A stretch of DNA of 64,000 nt from JAJDFU01 sp964641965 (GTDB lineage Bacteria; Bacteroidota; Bacteroidia; Chitinophagales; Saprospiraceae): assembly GCA_964641965.1 (NCBI GenBank), contig CAZXLD010000012.1:36083-100082 (forward strand). Reading direction: 5' to 3'. The notes under the pieces are model-generated. The model searched no databases. It was given only the letters and a program-made list of their open reading frames with translations, and was not told the origin of the DNA. Made by a program: the position numbers and the translations under genes. The first letter of the stretch is position 1, and the number at the start of each line of letters is the position of its first letter. Shown piece after piece: positions 26,853 through 34,836 of this stretch.

Positions 26853-29558
26853 ATGAATGCCAAAATCTTTACGCAGTTATTTATGCTATGTGCAATTCCA
26901 TTTGCCATGCAAGGCCAACTCTCTGCGGGAATGGTCACAACCGAAAGTGGAGATACAGCCGTTTCCACTTGTGCCGGAGATGGAGTTGCGGATGTAATCT
27001 TTTTTGACAGCACTGGAGTAAATACCACAGATACTGGTGCTTTCACCTACGTAATTACAGACGATACCAATATTATTCTGGGTGTCCCCCCCTCAGACAA
27101 TCAAGACTTTGAAGGTGCTGGAGGTGGTGTTTGCCGAGTTTGGGGGTTAGCCTATTCGGGTTCCCTGATAGCTATGCCGGGGGACGATGCAAGTGCAGAC
27201 CCGTTGTCAGATGGAGTCTGGGTATTATCTGACAATTTCATCACCGTAGACCGATCCAGCGTAGGTGGCGGTCAGGTATTTACGGAGTCTGGAGACTCTA
27301 TCGTCTACACCTGTCTGACGGACGGTATCAACGAGGTAGTATCAGTGGACTCGTTTGATGTTGATCCATCGGCTAATTTTGCATATGTAGTTACAGACGA
27401 TCAAAATGTAATCCTCGGCCTTCCACCCGGCGATATGGTCGACCTTTCTGGAGCAGGTACAGGCGTATGCCGCATTTGGGGACTTTCATACCTAGGAGAC
27501 CTGACAGCTATGGTGGGTGATACTGCAGACCGGGTTGCCCTATCTGACAGCTGCTTTGCGCTCTCATCGAATTTTGTCACCACTATCCGGGATACAGTAG
27601 AAGGTGGTATGGTCATGACTGAAGGTGGTATGGATACCGTGTATACTTGTGCAAGTGATGGCGTAGATGACATTATTTCCTTTGATTCTACCGGGACATC
27701 TGCCGCCTTGTTTACCTATGTGGTTACAGATGATAACAATATCATTTTGGGAATTCCACCTGGCGACATGCAAAACTTTGAAGGTGCCGGAGGAGGTATT
27801 TGCAGAGTATGGGGGCTTTCTTATTCAGGTGAAATTATTGCTCAACCGGGCGATGATGCCGCTCAAGTAGCACTATCAGATGGGTGCTTTGATTTATCGG
27901 ATAACTTTGTAACCGTCATTCGCACTGAGGTAAATGCCGGACGAGTTACTACTCAATCAGGAGATACTACCGTTTACACTTGCCCTGGTGATGGAAATGA
28001 TGATCTTATCCAGTTTGATTCTATTGGAGCTTCTCCGGATGCCAACTTTACCTATGTAGTGACTGACGATCAAAATATAATCCTGGGTCTTCCACCCGGC
28101 GATATACAAAACTTTGAGGGGGCCGGTGTGGGTGTATGCAGAGTGTGGGGACTCTCCTACCTTGGAAATATTACCGCCCAACCAGGCGATGATGCTGCTC
28201 AAGTTGCCCTTTCCGATAGTTGTTTTGCGCTTTCTGAAAACTTCGTTGTGGTGGTTCGCGATACGGCTGAGGGTGGAATGGTCATGACAGAAGGTGGTAT
28301 GGATACCGTGTACACATGTGCTGGAGACGGTGTAGACGACATTATTTCTTTTGATTCCATAGGTACTTCCTCAGCCTTGTTTGTTTATGTAGTTACGAAT
28401 GATAACAACATTATCCTAGGTATTCCACCGGGGGATATGCAAAATTTTGAAGGTGCAGGTGGAGGTGTTTGCCGGGTTTGGGGATTGAGTTATACCGGAA
28501 CTATAACAGCTCAACCCGGTGATGATGCGGCTCAGGTTCCCCTATCTGATGATTGCTTTGATCTGTCCGATAACTTCGTCACGGTTATCCGCACGGAAGT
28601 AAGTGCTGGACGAGTAACCACCCAAGCTGGAGACACCGTGGTGTATACCTGCCCTGGCGATGGAAATGATGACCTTATTCAATTTGATTCCATCGGAGCT
28701 TCACCGGATGCCAACTTCACCTATGTGGTGACCGATGACCAAAATATAATCCTGGGTCTTCCACCCGGCGATATACAAAACTTTGAAGGAGCTGGTGTTG
28801 GCATCTGCCGGGTTTGGGGACTTTCCTATCTTGGAAATATTACCGCCCAACCGGGCGATGATGCTGCTCAAGTTGCCCTTTCCGATAGTTGTTTTGTGCT
28901 TTCCGAAAACTTCGTTGTAGTGGTTCGCGATACGGCAGAAGGCGGAATGGTTTCAGCTGAGAATGGGCAGGATACCATTTTTACTTGTGCGGATGATGGG
29001 ATTGAGGACGTCTTCAGGTTTGACTCTACCGGAACCTCAAGCGCAAACTTCGCCTATGTGGTAACGGATGATCAAAACCTGATTTTAGGTTTACCACCAG
29101 GTGACATGGTTGATTTTGAACCTGCTGGAGAGGGAATATGCCGTGTATGGGGATTGAGCTATACCGGCAACCTGACCGCTCAAATCGGAGATGATGCCTC
29201 CCAGGTAGCACTGTCAGACGACTGCTTTGACCTATCCGACAACTTTGTCCCGGTGGTACGTGAAGCAGATGGAGAAGCCTGCCAGATTACCAATACAGTC
29301 AATTTCTCTGAGGAGACTGAGTTGATTGTATTTCCAAATCCGGTTTCGGATATACTTCGAATTCAATGGACCCGCACCTCAGGTAATGAGCGCCTGGAAG
29401 CATTTGTTACAGATGTTCAGGGAAGAACATTGCTTCAACGCAGGCTTAATGCAAGTGAAAATATCGACCTTGACTTATCAAGCCTTGCACCTGGCTTGTA
29501 CATAATCAATGTTCGCAGTAACAAAACCACTGCATCTACTCGTATTCTGAAACAGTGA
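26853..29558 (+). CDS. Secreted repeat protein with T9SS type A C-terminal sorting domain
   Basis: 901 residues. A signal peptide (about residues 1-20, ending MQGQ) is followed by seven tandem repeats of about 112 residues and a C-terminal T9SS sorting domain beginning LIVFPNPVSDILRIQW and ending GLYIINVRSNKTTASTRILKQ, with the conserved PNP and G-L-Y/I-I-N-V features. Each repeat has the order E-S-G-D-T-x-x-T-C, F-D-S, YVVTDDxNIILGLPPGD, FEGAGxGxCRVWGLSY, GDDA and LSDxCFxLSxNFV, with one cysteine in TC, one in CRVWG and usually one in the DxCF segment. I do not recognise a named domain; similar repeats occur in secreted proteins of marine Bacteroidota. A cell-surface or released protein exported through the GldKLMN/PorP machinery encoded here is likely. 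Confidence 0.88.
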   Translation: MNAKIFTQLFMLCAIPFAMQGQLSAGMVTTESGDTAVSTCAGDGVADVIFFDSTGVNTTDTGAFTYVITDDTNIILGVPPSDNQDFEGAGGGVCRVWGLAYSGSLIAMPGDDASADPLSDGVWVLSDNFITVDRSSVGGGQVFTESGDSIVYTCLTDGINEVVSVDSFDVDPSANFAYVVTDDQNVILGLPPGDMVDLSGAGTGVCRIWGLSYLGDLTAMVGDTADRVALSDSCFALSSNFVTTIRDTVEGGMVMTEGGMDTVYTCASDGVDDIISFDSTGTSAALFTYVVTDDNNIILGIPPGDMQNFEGAGGGICRVWGLSYSGEIIAQPGDDAAQVALSDGCFDLSDNFVTVIRTEVNAGRVTTQSGDTTVYTCPGDGNDDLIQFDSIGASPDANFTYVVTDDQNIILGLPPGDIQNFEGAGVGVCRVWGLSYLGNITAQPGDDAAQVALSDSCFALSENFVVVVRDTAEGGMVMTEGGMDTVYTCAGDGVDDIISFDSIGTSSALFVYVVTNDNNIILGIPPGDMQNFEGAGGGVCRVWGLSYTGTITAQPGDDAAQVPLSDDCFDLSDNFVTVIRTEVSAGRVTTQAGDTVVYTCPGDGNDDLIQFDSIGASPDANFTYVVTDDQNIILGLPPGDIQNFEGAGVGICRVWGLSYLGNITAQPGDDAAQVALSDSCFVLSENFVVVVRDTAEGGMVSAENGQDTIFTCADDGIEDVFRFDSTGTSSANFAYVVTDDQNLILGLPPGDMVDFEPAGEGICRVWGLSYTGNLTAQIGDDASQVALSDDCFDLSDNFVPVVREADGEACQITNTVNFSEETELIVFPNPVSDILRIQWTRTSGNERLEAFVTDVQGRTLLQRRLNASENIDLDLSSLAPGLYIINVRSNKTTASTRILKQ
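26928..29279 (+). repeat. Seven tandem 333-342 bp coding repeats with a 669-bp higher-order unit
   Basis: Measured from equivalent glycine codons, the repeats start at 26928, 27270, 27606, 27939, 28275, 28608 and 28944, giving periods of 342, 336, 333, 336, 333 and 336 bases. Repeats 3 and 5 and repeats 4 and 6 are far more alike than neighbours are, so a two-repeat block of 669 bases was duplicated recently. Stretches of identical DNA in the copies could mislead assembly. Confidence 0.9.
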
Positions 29559-29586
29559 TCTTATCGTAGGATTCAACATCAAAATG

Positions 29587-29614
29587 GCGCCGGAGGAAGT
29601 CCTTCGGCGCTTTT
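29587..29614 (+). terminator. Intrinsic terminator after T9SS cargo gene
   Basis: GCGCCGGAGGA pairs with TCCTTCGGCGC (one G-T pair) around a two-base turn and is followed by TTTTC, 28 bases after the stop codon. Confidence 0.8.
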
Positions 29615-29680
29615 CTTATTTTGGGCCTTTTTTATCTAATTTTCACCTAACACCTTTAATCTCTCAAGATTTTATGGGCC

Positions 29681-30898
29681 ATGAAATTTATACTCCTTAC
29701 ATTCTTTCTTAGTATGGCAGCCAGTTTGGTAGCCCAAACCTTTGATCCAGCTTCCATACCAAATCCTAAAGAAAAAGGGAGTGGTTATGTCTCTGATCCA
29801 GATAATATTCTATCTCAAGACGCCAAAAATCTGGTTAATCAGCTATGCGCTCGAATTGAGGATTCTACAACCGTTCAAATTGGGGTGGTTTTGCTTCAAT
29901 CCATAGGCGCACAAAACCCAAAAGAGTTTACAACAGCACTTTTCAACCTATGGGGTATCGGCGATGCTTCCAATGATAATGGGTTGCTAATACTAACCGT
30001 CATGGACCAACGTCGGACTGAGTTTGAAACTGGATACGGGCTGGAAGGGGTACTTCCTGATGTCATTTGTTACCGGATTGGGATGCAAGAGTTGGTGCCT
30101 TATTTTCGGGAAGGCCAATACGGGGAAGGGGTTCGCGCTACATTAGAGCGTATTGAACGAATACTCCTCGATCCAGATGCCCGGGCTGAAGTACAGGCAG
30201 AAATGCGCAAACTGACACCCAAAACCGGGCTCAGGGCAATCCCTTTACCGTTGGTAATTTATGGAGGCTTAATGCTTCTATGGGCCCTATTTACGGGTGC
30301 CTGGACTTTCGTACAGCTAAAGTCGAAACAGGAGTTACACGATAAGTATTTGGGCATACGGCGATTGCATTGGTTAGGTTGGACCTTTATCTTCCCCATC
30401 CTATTTATCCCTATTTACCTGATCACAAGAAGCGTTCTAAAAAAGCTTCGTAACCAGCCCAGATTTAGCAGGATTAATGGCAAGCCGATGAACAAACTTT
30501 CGGAAGCTGATGACGATGCTTTTTTGGAGATCGGACAAGTTGTGGAGGAACAGATCGGTTCAGTAGATTATGATGTTTGGGTAACCGAGGAAAAAGACGA
30601 TGCCTTGATATTATCCTACAAAAAGCGATTTTCAAAGTATAAAACCTGTCCGTCTTGCTCCTTTAGAACGTATTACCATGCACGTACGGAAACTTTACGC
30701 AAAGCGACTTCCTCCCGATCTGGAAGGGGCGTCCATATCTACGAGTGTAAAAATTGCCATTACACTAAACGAGATGAATTCACCATATCTAAAAAATCGA
30801 AAGGTGGAATTGGCATCTCCGGAGGAGGTTCTTCTGGAGGGGGCAGTAGCTGGGGAGGAGGCTCTTCTGGAGGAGGTGGAGCGGGGGTAAGCTGGTAG
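29681..30898 (+). CDS. TPM-domain membrane protein with zinc ribbon and Gly/Ser tail
   Basis: 405 residues. A signal peptide (residues 1-18, ending SLVAQ) precedes a TPM/YgcG domain (about residues 25-175) with VSDPDNILS and the NDNGLLILTV/ETGYGLEGVLPD blocks. Two membrane helices follow (about 188-212 and 230-250). The cytoplasmic part has two CxxC pairs (CPSC and CKNC, about residues 324-362), which look like a zinc ribbon, and the protein ends in a 25-residue Gly/Ser/Trp-rich tail, common in this family. TPM proteins are tied to photosystem II repair in plants and to envelope functions in bacteria; the role here is unknown. Confidence 0.85.
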   Translation: MKFILLTFFLSMAASLVAQTFDPASIPNPKEKGSGYVSDPDNILSQDAKNLVNQLCARIEDSTTVQIGVVLLQSIGAQNPKEFTTALFNLWGIGDASNDNGLLILTVMDQRRTEFETGYGLEGVLPDVICYRIGMQELVPYFREGQYGEGVRATLERIERILLDPDARAEVQAEMRKLTPKTGLRAIPLPLVIYGGLMLLWALFTGAWTFVQLKSKQELHDKYLGIRRLHWLGWTFIFPILFIPIYLITRSVLKKLRNQPRFSRINGKPMNKLSEADDDAFLEIGQVVEEQIGSVDYDVWVTEEKDDALILSYKKRFSKYKTCPSCSFRTYYHARTETLRKATSSRSGRGVHIYECKNCHYTKRDEFTISKKSKGGIGISGGGSSGGGSSWGGGSSGGGGAGVSW

Positions 30899-30971
30899 CC
30901 TTTTTATCCGTTTTGCATTAGGAAATACCTAATCCTCCTTATATTTTTGATAGGATCAAAAATCTTTCTCC

Positions 30972-31574
30972 TTGTTCGCCACTTATCTAGAATTAGGTTT
31001 TACGCATATCGCCGACCTGAATGGCTATGATCACATTTTATTTATTATTGCGTTATGTGCCGTTTACCGAATAGAAGAATGGAAAAAGATTGCAATTCTG
31101 GTAACTGCATTCACTCTGGGACATTCCTTGACCCTAGCATTAGCAGCTTTAGATATTATCCCGATTAATCAAACTTGGATCGAGTTTTTGATCCCGATCA
31201 CCATCATGGCAACCGCGATTTATAATGTATCCAGGAAGGAGTATGGTTCAATTCAGCAAAAAGGGCTATTTGGATTTCATATGCAAGCCAACTATTGGAT
31301 TGCACTGCTATTTGGATTAATTCATGGGTTAGGGTTCTCTAATTTTTTCAGAACTACTCTGATGCCGGGAGAAGAGCCACTGCTTGTTTTCCAGTTACTA
31401 GCTTTTAATCTAGGGGTAGAGATTGGTCAATTGTGTATTGTCGGTTTCGTTTTACTAGCATCTTTATTGGCCTTCCAGATGTTTCAAGTGAAGCAAAGAG
31501 ATTGGAATCTTTTCATTTCAGGAGGTGTTTTTTCTCTTGCCTTGATCATGGCTTTGGAACGAATCCCATTTTAA
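30972..31574 (+). CDS. HupE/UreJ-like membrane protein
   Basis: 200 residues from a TTG start, with about six transmembrane helices. The pattern GFTHIADLNGYDHILFIIALC, GHSLTLALAAL and GLIHGLGFS, with the histidines in membrane helices, is typical of the HupE/UreJ 2 family in Bacteroidota, which has been linked to metal (nickel or cobalt) uptake in other bacteria. No urease or hydrogenase gene is nearby, so the metal role is only a family hint. It starts a run hupE-DUF6702-yidD-hemB with gaps of 14, 39 and 36 bases. Confidence 0.75.
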   Translation: MFATYLELGFTHIADLNGYDHILFIIALCAVYRIEEWKKIAILVTAFTLGHSLTLALAALDIIPINQTWIEFLIPITIMATAIYNVSRKEYGSIQQKGLFGFHMQANYWIALLFGLIHGLGFSNFFRTTLMPGEEPLLVFQLLAFNLGVEIGQLCIVGFVLLASLLAFQMFQVKQRDWNLFISGGVFSLALIMALERIPF

Positions 31575-31588
31575 AGCAGAGAAATAAT

Positions 31589-32083
31589 ATGCATTGCCTT
31601 TTCTTCCTCTTGCCTTTCATCGGCTTACCGGTATTGGATCATGATTTTCATGTTAGCAAATCCCAAATCGAAATCATCAAGCAAAAGGAGATAAGGATCA
31701 CGATGCAAATTTTTTTGGATGACCTAGAAGAGGCCCTGGCTTCCAACGGATTTGAAAATTTAAATATTTGCACTCCAAACGAAAGTGAAAGTAGCAACAT
31801 CGTGTTGGAAAACTATTTGAGCAAACACTTCTCCATCCACTCCGACAAAGGAGCTTTGGATTATACATTTTTAGCCAAAGAATTGGGTGAGGACGAAACT
31901 TCCATATGGATTTTTCTATCAGCCACTTTTTCCCCAGAGGTAAACACAATTACGATTCGGAATGAGGTGCTAATCGATATGTATCCGGATCAAAAAAACC
32001 TGGTAAGCATACGGAAAGACGGTAAGTCGATAGGCTATTTCATGTTACAAAAGGGGGCCTCCGACAAAAAAGTCAGCCTGTAA
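31589..32083 (+). CDS. DUF6702-like exported protein
   Basis: 164 residues from the ATG at 31589; the frame is open further upstream but that part overlaps the HupE-like gene. A signal-like N-terminus (HCLFFLLPFIGLPVL) precedes HDFHVSKSQIEI and ITMQIFLDDLEEAL, features of the Bacteroidota DUF6702 family, whose genes commonly sit next to HupE/UreJ-like genes as here. Likely periplasmic; function unknown. Confidence 0.7.
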   Translation: MHCLFFLLPFIGLPVLDHDFHVSKSQIEIIKQKEIRITMQIFLDDLEEALASNGFENLNICTPNESESSNIVLENYLSKHFSIHSDKGALDYTFLAKELGEDETSIWIFLSATFSPEVNTITIRNEVLIDMYPDQKNLVSIRKDGKSIGYFMLQKGASDKKVSL

Positions 32084-32122
32084 CTTTCTTCCCAAGCACC
32101 CTGCAAAAATGATCTTGCATAT

Positions 32123-32371
32123 ATGAACAAACTAATCACGCAAATAGCCATTATTCCCTTACGGTTTTACCAAATGGCTATTTCTCCTTTATTTCCTAAA
32201 AGCTGTAGATACCAGCCCACTTGTTCCCAGTACACCCTGGAAGCTATTCAGGAGTGGGGTGTCCTGAAAGGAACTTGGCTGGGTATTAAACGAATCAGTA
32301 CCTGCCACCCTTGGGGCGGCCATGGCTATGATCCGATCCCTAAAAAAGAAGAAAAAAACCGGCCTTCCTGA
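32123..32371 (+). CDS. yidD: Membrane protein insertion efficiency factor YidD
   Basis: 82 residues, the full family length. The sequence carries the complete YidD signature: amphipathic N-terminal helix, RFYQMAISPLFPKSCRYQPTCSQYTLEAI and a late STCHPWGGHGYDPIP with three conserved cysteines. It is thought to assist YidC/Sec-dependent insertion of inner-membrane proteins. It lies outside the usual rpmH-rnpA-yidC cluster and instead in the run that leads to hemB. Confidence 0.95.
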   Translation: MNKLITQIAIIPLRFYQMAISPLFPKSCRYQPTCSQYTLEAIQEWGVLKGTWLGIKRISTCHPWGGHGYDPIPKKEEKNRPS

Positions 32372-32407
32372 CCCATTACATTCAGGCCATATTTGTACGA
32401 ATTTTTT

Positions 32408-33400
32408 ATGTTACAGCGACCCAGACGAAACCGGCAAACCAACAGTATTAGGAACCTGGCCCAGGAAACTAGATTGCACATTGATCAGTTGGTCCAACCC
32501 ATTTTTATTTTAGATGGCCAGGATATTGAGATCGAAGTTCCTTCTCTTCCAGGAAGCTACCGGCGATCCCTGGACAGAATCTTTCCCTACATAGAACGTT
32601 GTCTGGAATCGGGACTCCATTCCTTTATCCTTTTTCCGGCAGTCGACGAACAATTGAAAGACAAAACCGCTACCTATGGTTACGCCCAGGAAAATTTTTA
32701 TCTGACAGCTGCCCTGGCGCTCAAGGAACGTTTTCCGGAAGTTACTCTGATCAGCGATGTCGCTATGGATCCATACAGTGTGGATGGCCATGACGGATTA
32801 GTTAAGCAAGGAAAGATCCTGAATGATGAGACATTGCCCGTTCTTGCTAAGATGGCAGTTGCCCAGGCAGAAGCCGGCTTTGATTTGCTGGGCCCTTCTG
32901 ATATGATGGACGGGCGGGTTCAAACCATTCGCGAAGCACTGGATACAGCAGGTTATTTGGATACCGGAATTATATCCTATACCGCAAAATATGCAAGTGC
33001 CTTTTACGGTCCCTTTCGGGATGCATTGGACAGTGCCCCTAAAGACCAGTCAGATATTCCAGCTGACAAGAAAACCTACCAAATGAATCCAGCCAACCGC
33101 AAAGAAGCTCTTCTGGAGGCCGAATTAGATATACGTGAAGGAGCTGATTTCCTAATGGTAAAACCAGCATTGCATTATTTGGATGTCATTCTATCGCTCC
33201 AACAAAATAGCACACTGCCTATTGCAGCCTACCACGTTAGTGGAGAATGCGCCATGCTACTGGCTGCGGTTCGGAATGGATGGCTCAACTACGAAGAAGC
33301 TATGCCAGAAACGCTGCTCAGTATTGCAAGGGCTGGAGCCGATGTAATTATTACCTATTTCGCTCATGACTTTGCCAAATTAACAAGTCAGAGAAATTAG
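32408..33400 (+). CDS. hemB: Delta-aminolevulinic acid dehydratase (porphobilinogen synthase)
   Basis: 330 residues from the ATG at 32408, which gives the canonical start MLQRPRRNRQT; a TTG at 32393 is an unneeded extension. Joins two aminolevulinate molecules to porphobilinogen in haem synthesis. Both Schiff-base lysines are present, in ISYTAKYASAFYGPFRDA and FLMVKPALHYLDVI. The metal loop reads DVAMDPYSVDGHDG, with aspartates in place of the three zinc-binding cysteines, so this is the magnesium/potassium-dependent type. Last gene of the operon-like run beginning at 30972. Confidence 0.96.
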   Translation: MLQRPRRNRQTNSIRNLAQETRLHIDQLVQPIFILDGQDIEIEVPSLPGSYRRSLDRIFPYIERCLESGLHSFILFPAVDEQLKDKTATYGYAQENFYLTAALALKERFPEVTLISDVAMDPYSVDGHDGLVKQGKILNDETLPVLAKMAVAQAEAGFDLLGPSDMMDGRVQTIREALDTAGYLDTGIISYTAKYASAFYGPFRDALDSAPKDQSDIPADKKTYQMNPANRKEALLEAELDIREGADFLMVKPALHYLDVILSLQQNSTLPIAAYHVSGECAMLLAAVRNGWLNYEEAMPETLLSIARAGADVIITYFAHDFAKLTSQRN

Positions 33401-33429
33401 ATTTTGTTTTAAACTCGTAAATGATGGCA

Positions 33430-33550
33430 AAATTTGTCCATTTTTTGGTTAGACAAGGCACAGGTTCGGGATCGTAGTAGCGCTACGAAGCCCGGTTCTG
33501 CAACGCAGTATAACCGAAAAAGTGGCCATTTAGCCGCAGCGTACAAATTT
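33430..33550. repeat. Long imperfect fold-back (palindromic intergenic repeat)
   Basis: The outer arms AAATTTGT/ACAAATTT, the middle arms TTTTTTGGTTA/TAACCGAAAAA and the inner arms CAGGTTCGGG...CGTAG/CTACG...CCCGGTTCTG pair in nested order around a central TAGCG, so the whole 120 bases can fold back on itself, with one unpaired block of about 20 bases on the right side. This is the form of a REP/BIME-like or MITE-like unit. No other copy is in the window, so its repeat status needs a genome search. Confidence 0.6.
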
Positions 33551-33770
33551 GAAACGGGCTCTTAATACCACCTTGAAGCAGATACCTATCCCGACGCCCA
33601 ATTTGGGAGTTGGTTCATGACCTCCTGGCCTCGCACCAAGCGGGCTTCAGTGAGTCGAGGATATTAGGAGAATTTTCGGGGCACATGCTCGAGTTAAACA
33701 AATAGCTTGCCCTATTCTTTTTTTATTTCGGTATACCACCAGGCTTCGGTTCCAAGCCGAATCCAATTAA

Positions 33771-33804
33771 AAAGCCGATTGCAAAAACGCAGGCAATCGG
33801 CTTT
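33771..33804 (-). terminator. Terminator of the ECF sigma gene (possibly bidirectional)
   Basis: A perfect 12-base stem, AAAGCCGATTGC with GCAATCGGCTTT, around a 10-base loop. On the minus strand it is followed by TTTAATT, 56 bases after the sigma gene stop. Confidence 0.8.
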
Positions 33805-33859
33805 CAATGTGTGTACCAAGATTTCCTTCCTAAAAATATTTAGGATGCTAATAAGATAA

Positions 33860-34441
33860 TTAGTGCAGTTGTACGTGTTTCTCTTCCACCATCTTGCGAA
33901 TATTGATCAAAGCATACCGCATACGACCTAGCGCCGTATTGATGCTGACTTGCGTAAGCTGTGCAATTTCCTTGAAACTCATATCTGCATAATGCCGAAG
34001 AATTACGACCTCACGCTGCTCAGGAGGTAACATATCTACCAGCCTGCGAACCTTTTCATGCGTCTGGTTGCGTATGATATGCTGCTCTGCATTATCCTCA
34101 GTAACTTGTAAAACATCGAAGATGTCGAAAGTTTCTGTTGGTGAAACGGTAGGCCGGCGTTTTGACCGGCGGAAATAATCGACGCACATGTTGTAGGAAA
34201 TACGCATAGCCCACTGCAGGAACTTTCCCTCATGGTTGTATTTCCCTTTACGCAGGGTATCGATAATTTTAATGAAAACTTCCTGGAATATATCCTCCGC
34301 CAAGCTTTGATCTTTAACAAAAAGATAAATGGAAGTGTAAATTTTCTGCTGATGCCGATTCAGCAGTTCTTCAAATGCGCGCTCGTTTCCATCTAAATAT
34401 TGGGAAATAAGCTGCTGGTCGTTAAGCGTTGTAACTTGCAT
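33860..34441 (-). CDS. RNA polymerase sigma factor, ECF family
   Basis: 193 residues. Region 2 is seen in EDIFQEVFIKIIDTLRKGKY and LQWAMRISYNMCVDYFRR, region 4 in LPPEQREVVILRHYADMSFKEIAQLTQVSINTALGRMRYAL, a full helix-turn-helix for the -35 element. No anti-sigma factor gene is adjacent, which is common for the housekeeping-like ECF (SigW/RpoE-type) of this phylum. A TATATTTG box lies about 125 bases upstream on the same strand. Confidence 0.92.
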   Translation of the reverse strand: MQVTTLNDQQLISQYLDGNERAFEELLNRHQQKIYTSIYLFVKDQSLAEDIFQEVFIKIIDTLRKGKYNHEGKFLQWAMRISYNMCVDYFRRSKRRPTVSPTETFDIFDVLQVTEDNAEQHIIRNQTHEKVRRLVDMLPPEQREVVILRHYADMSFKEIAQLTQVSINTALGRMRYALINIRKMVEEKHVQLH

Positions 34442-34836
34442 ACCTAAATAGTGATTTATGTTATGGGATCTTTGTCAGAAGACTATTTAGCAGCGTAGAA
34501 GTTACAATCGATAGAGATCTGGTTTTTTGTAAATAAAGATCTAACCAACAGCGTTAGAAGTGATTCAAATATAAAGGCATTTTCGATTTTTAGTACGTCC
34601 AAGATGGCCAATAGCTGTCATTATCACCCGTTTTCATCTAAATTCCCCCCTTGCATCCTGCCATTTATATTTATTAACTACCTGAAAATCAATTATTTAA
34701 CAGATTTTCAAAAAATTGTATCTGAATTTACATTTTTTAAATCATGATGTATGGAACGGTCTCTATTTTGAGGTAAACGGCAAAAACCCTATCCTTTGCA
34801 CTTTGTTTCCTGTAAGTGAGTCGACTGAAACAACCA
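34442..34836. other. 395-base divergent promoter region between the sigma gene and uvrA
   Basis: AT-rich. It contains a minus-strand -7 box at 34566-34573 for the sigma gene and an inverted repeat TGAAAATC...GATTTTCA (34683-34690 and 34703-34710). No coding potential seen. Confidence 0.6.
34566..34573 (-). promoter_or_regulatory. Candidate -7 box for the ECF sigma gene
   Basis: Reads TATATTTG on the minus strand, giving a leader of about 115-120 bases, long enough for post-transcriptional control. Confidence 0.5.

Larger units (their letters stand above)
33401..33859. other. 459-base non-coding stretch between hemB and the ECF sigma gene
   Basis: It holds a long fold-back repeat (33430-33550) on the left and a bidirectional terminator (33771-33804) on the right. 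The 200 bases between them carry no protein-like ORF and no motif I recognise. Confidence 0.7.

Noticed and set aside
26928..29279. Regular repeats considered as a CRISPR-like or other DNA-level array.
   Set aside because: The repeats are 333-342 bases, stay in one reading frame and encode conserved protein modules; no spacers.
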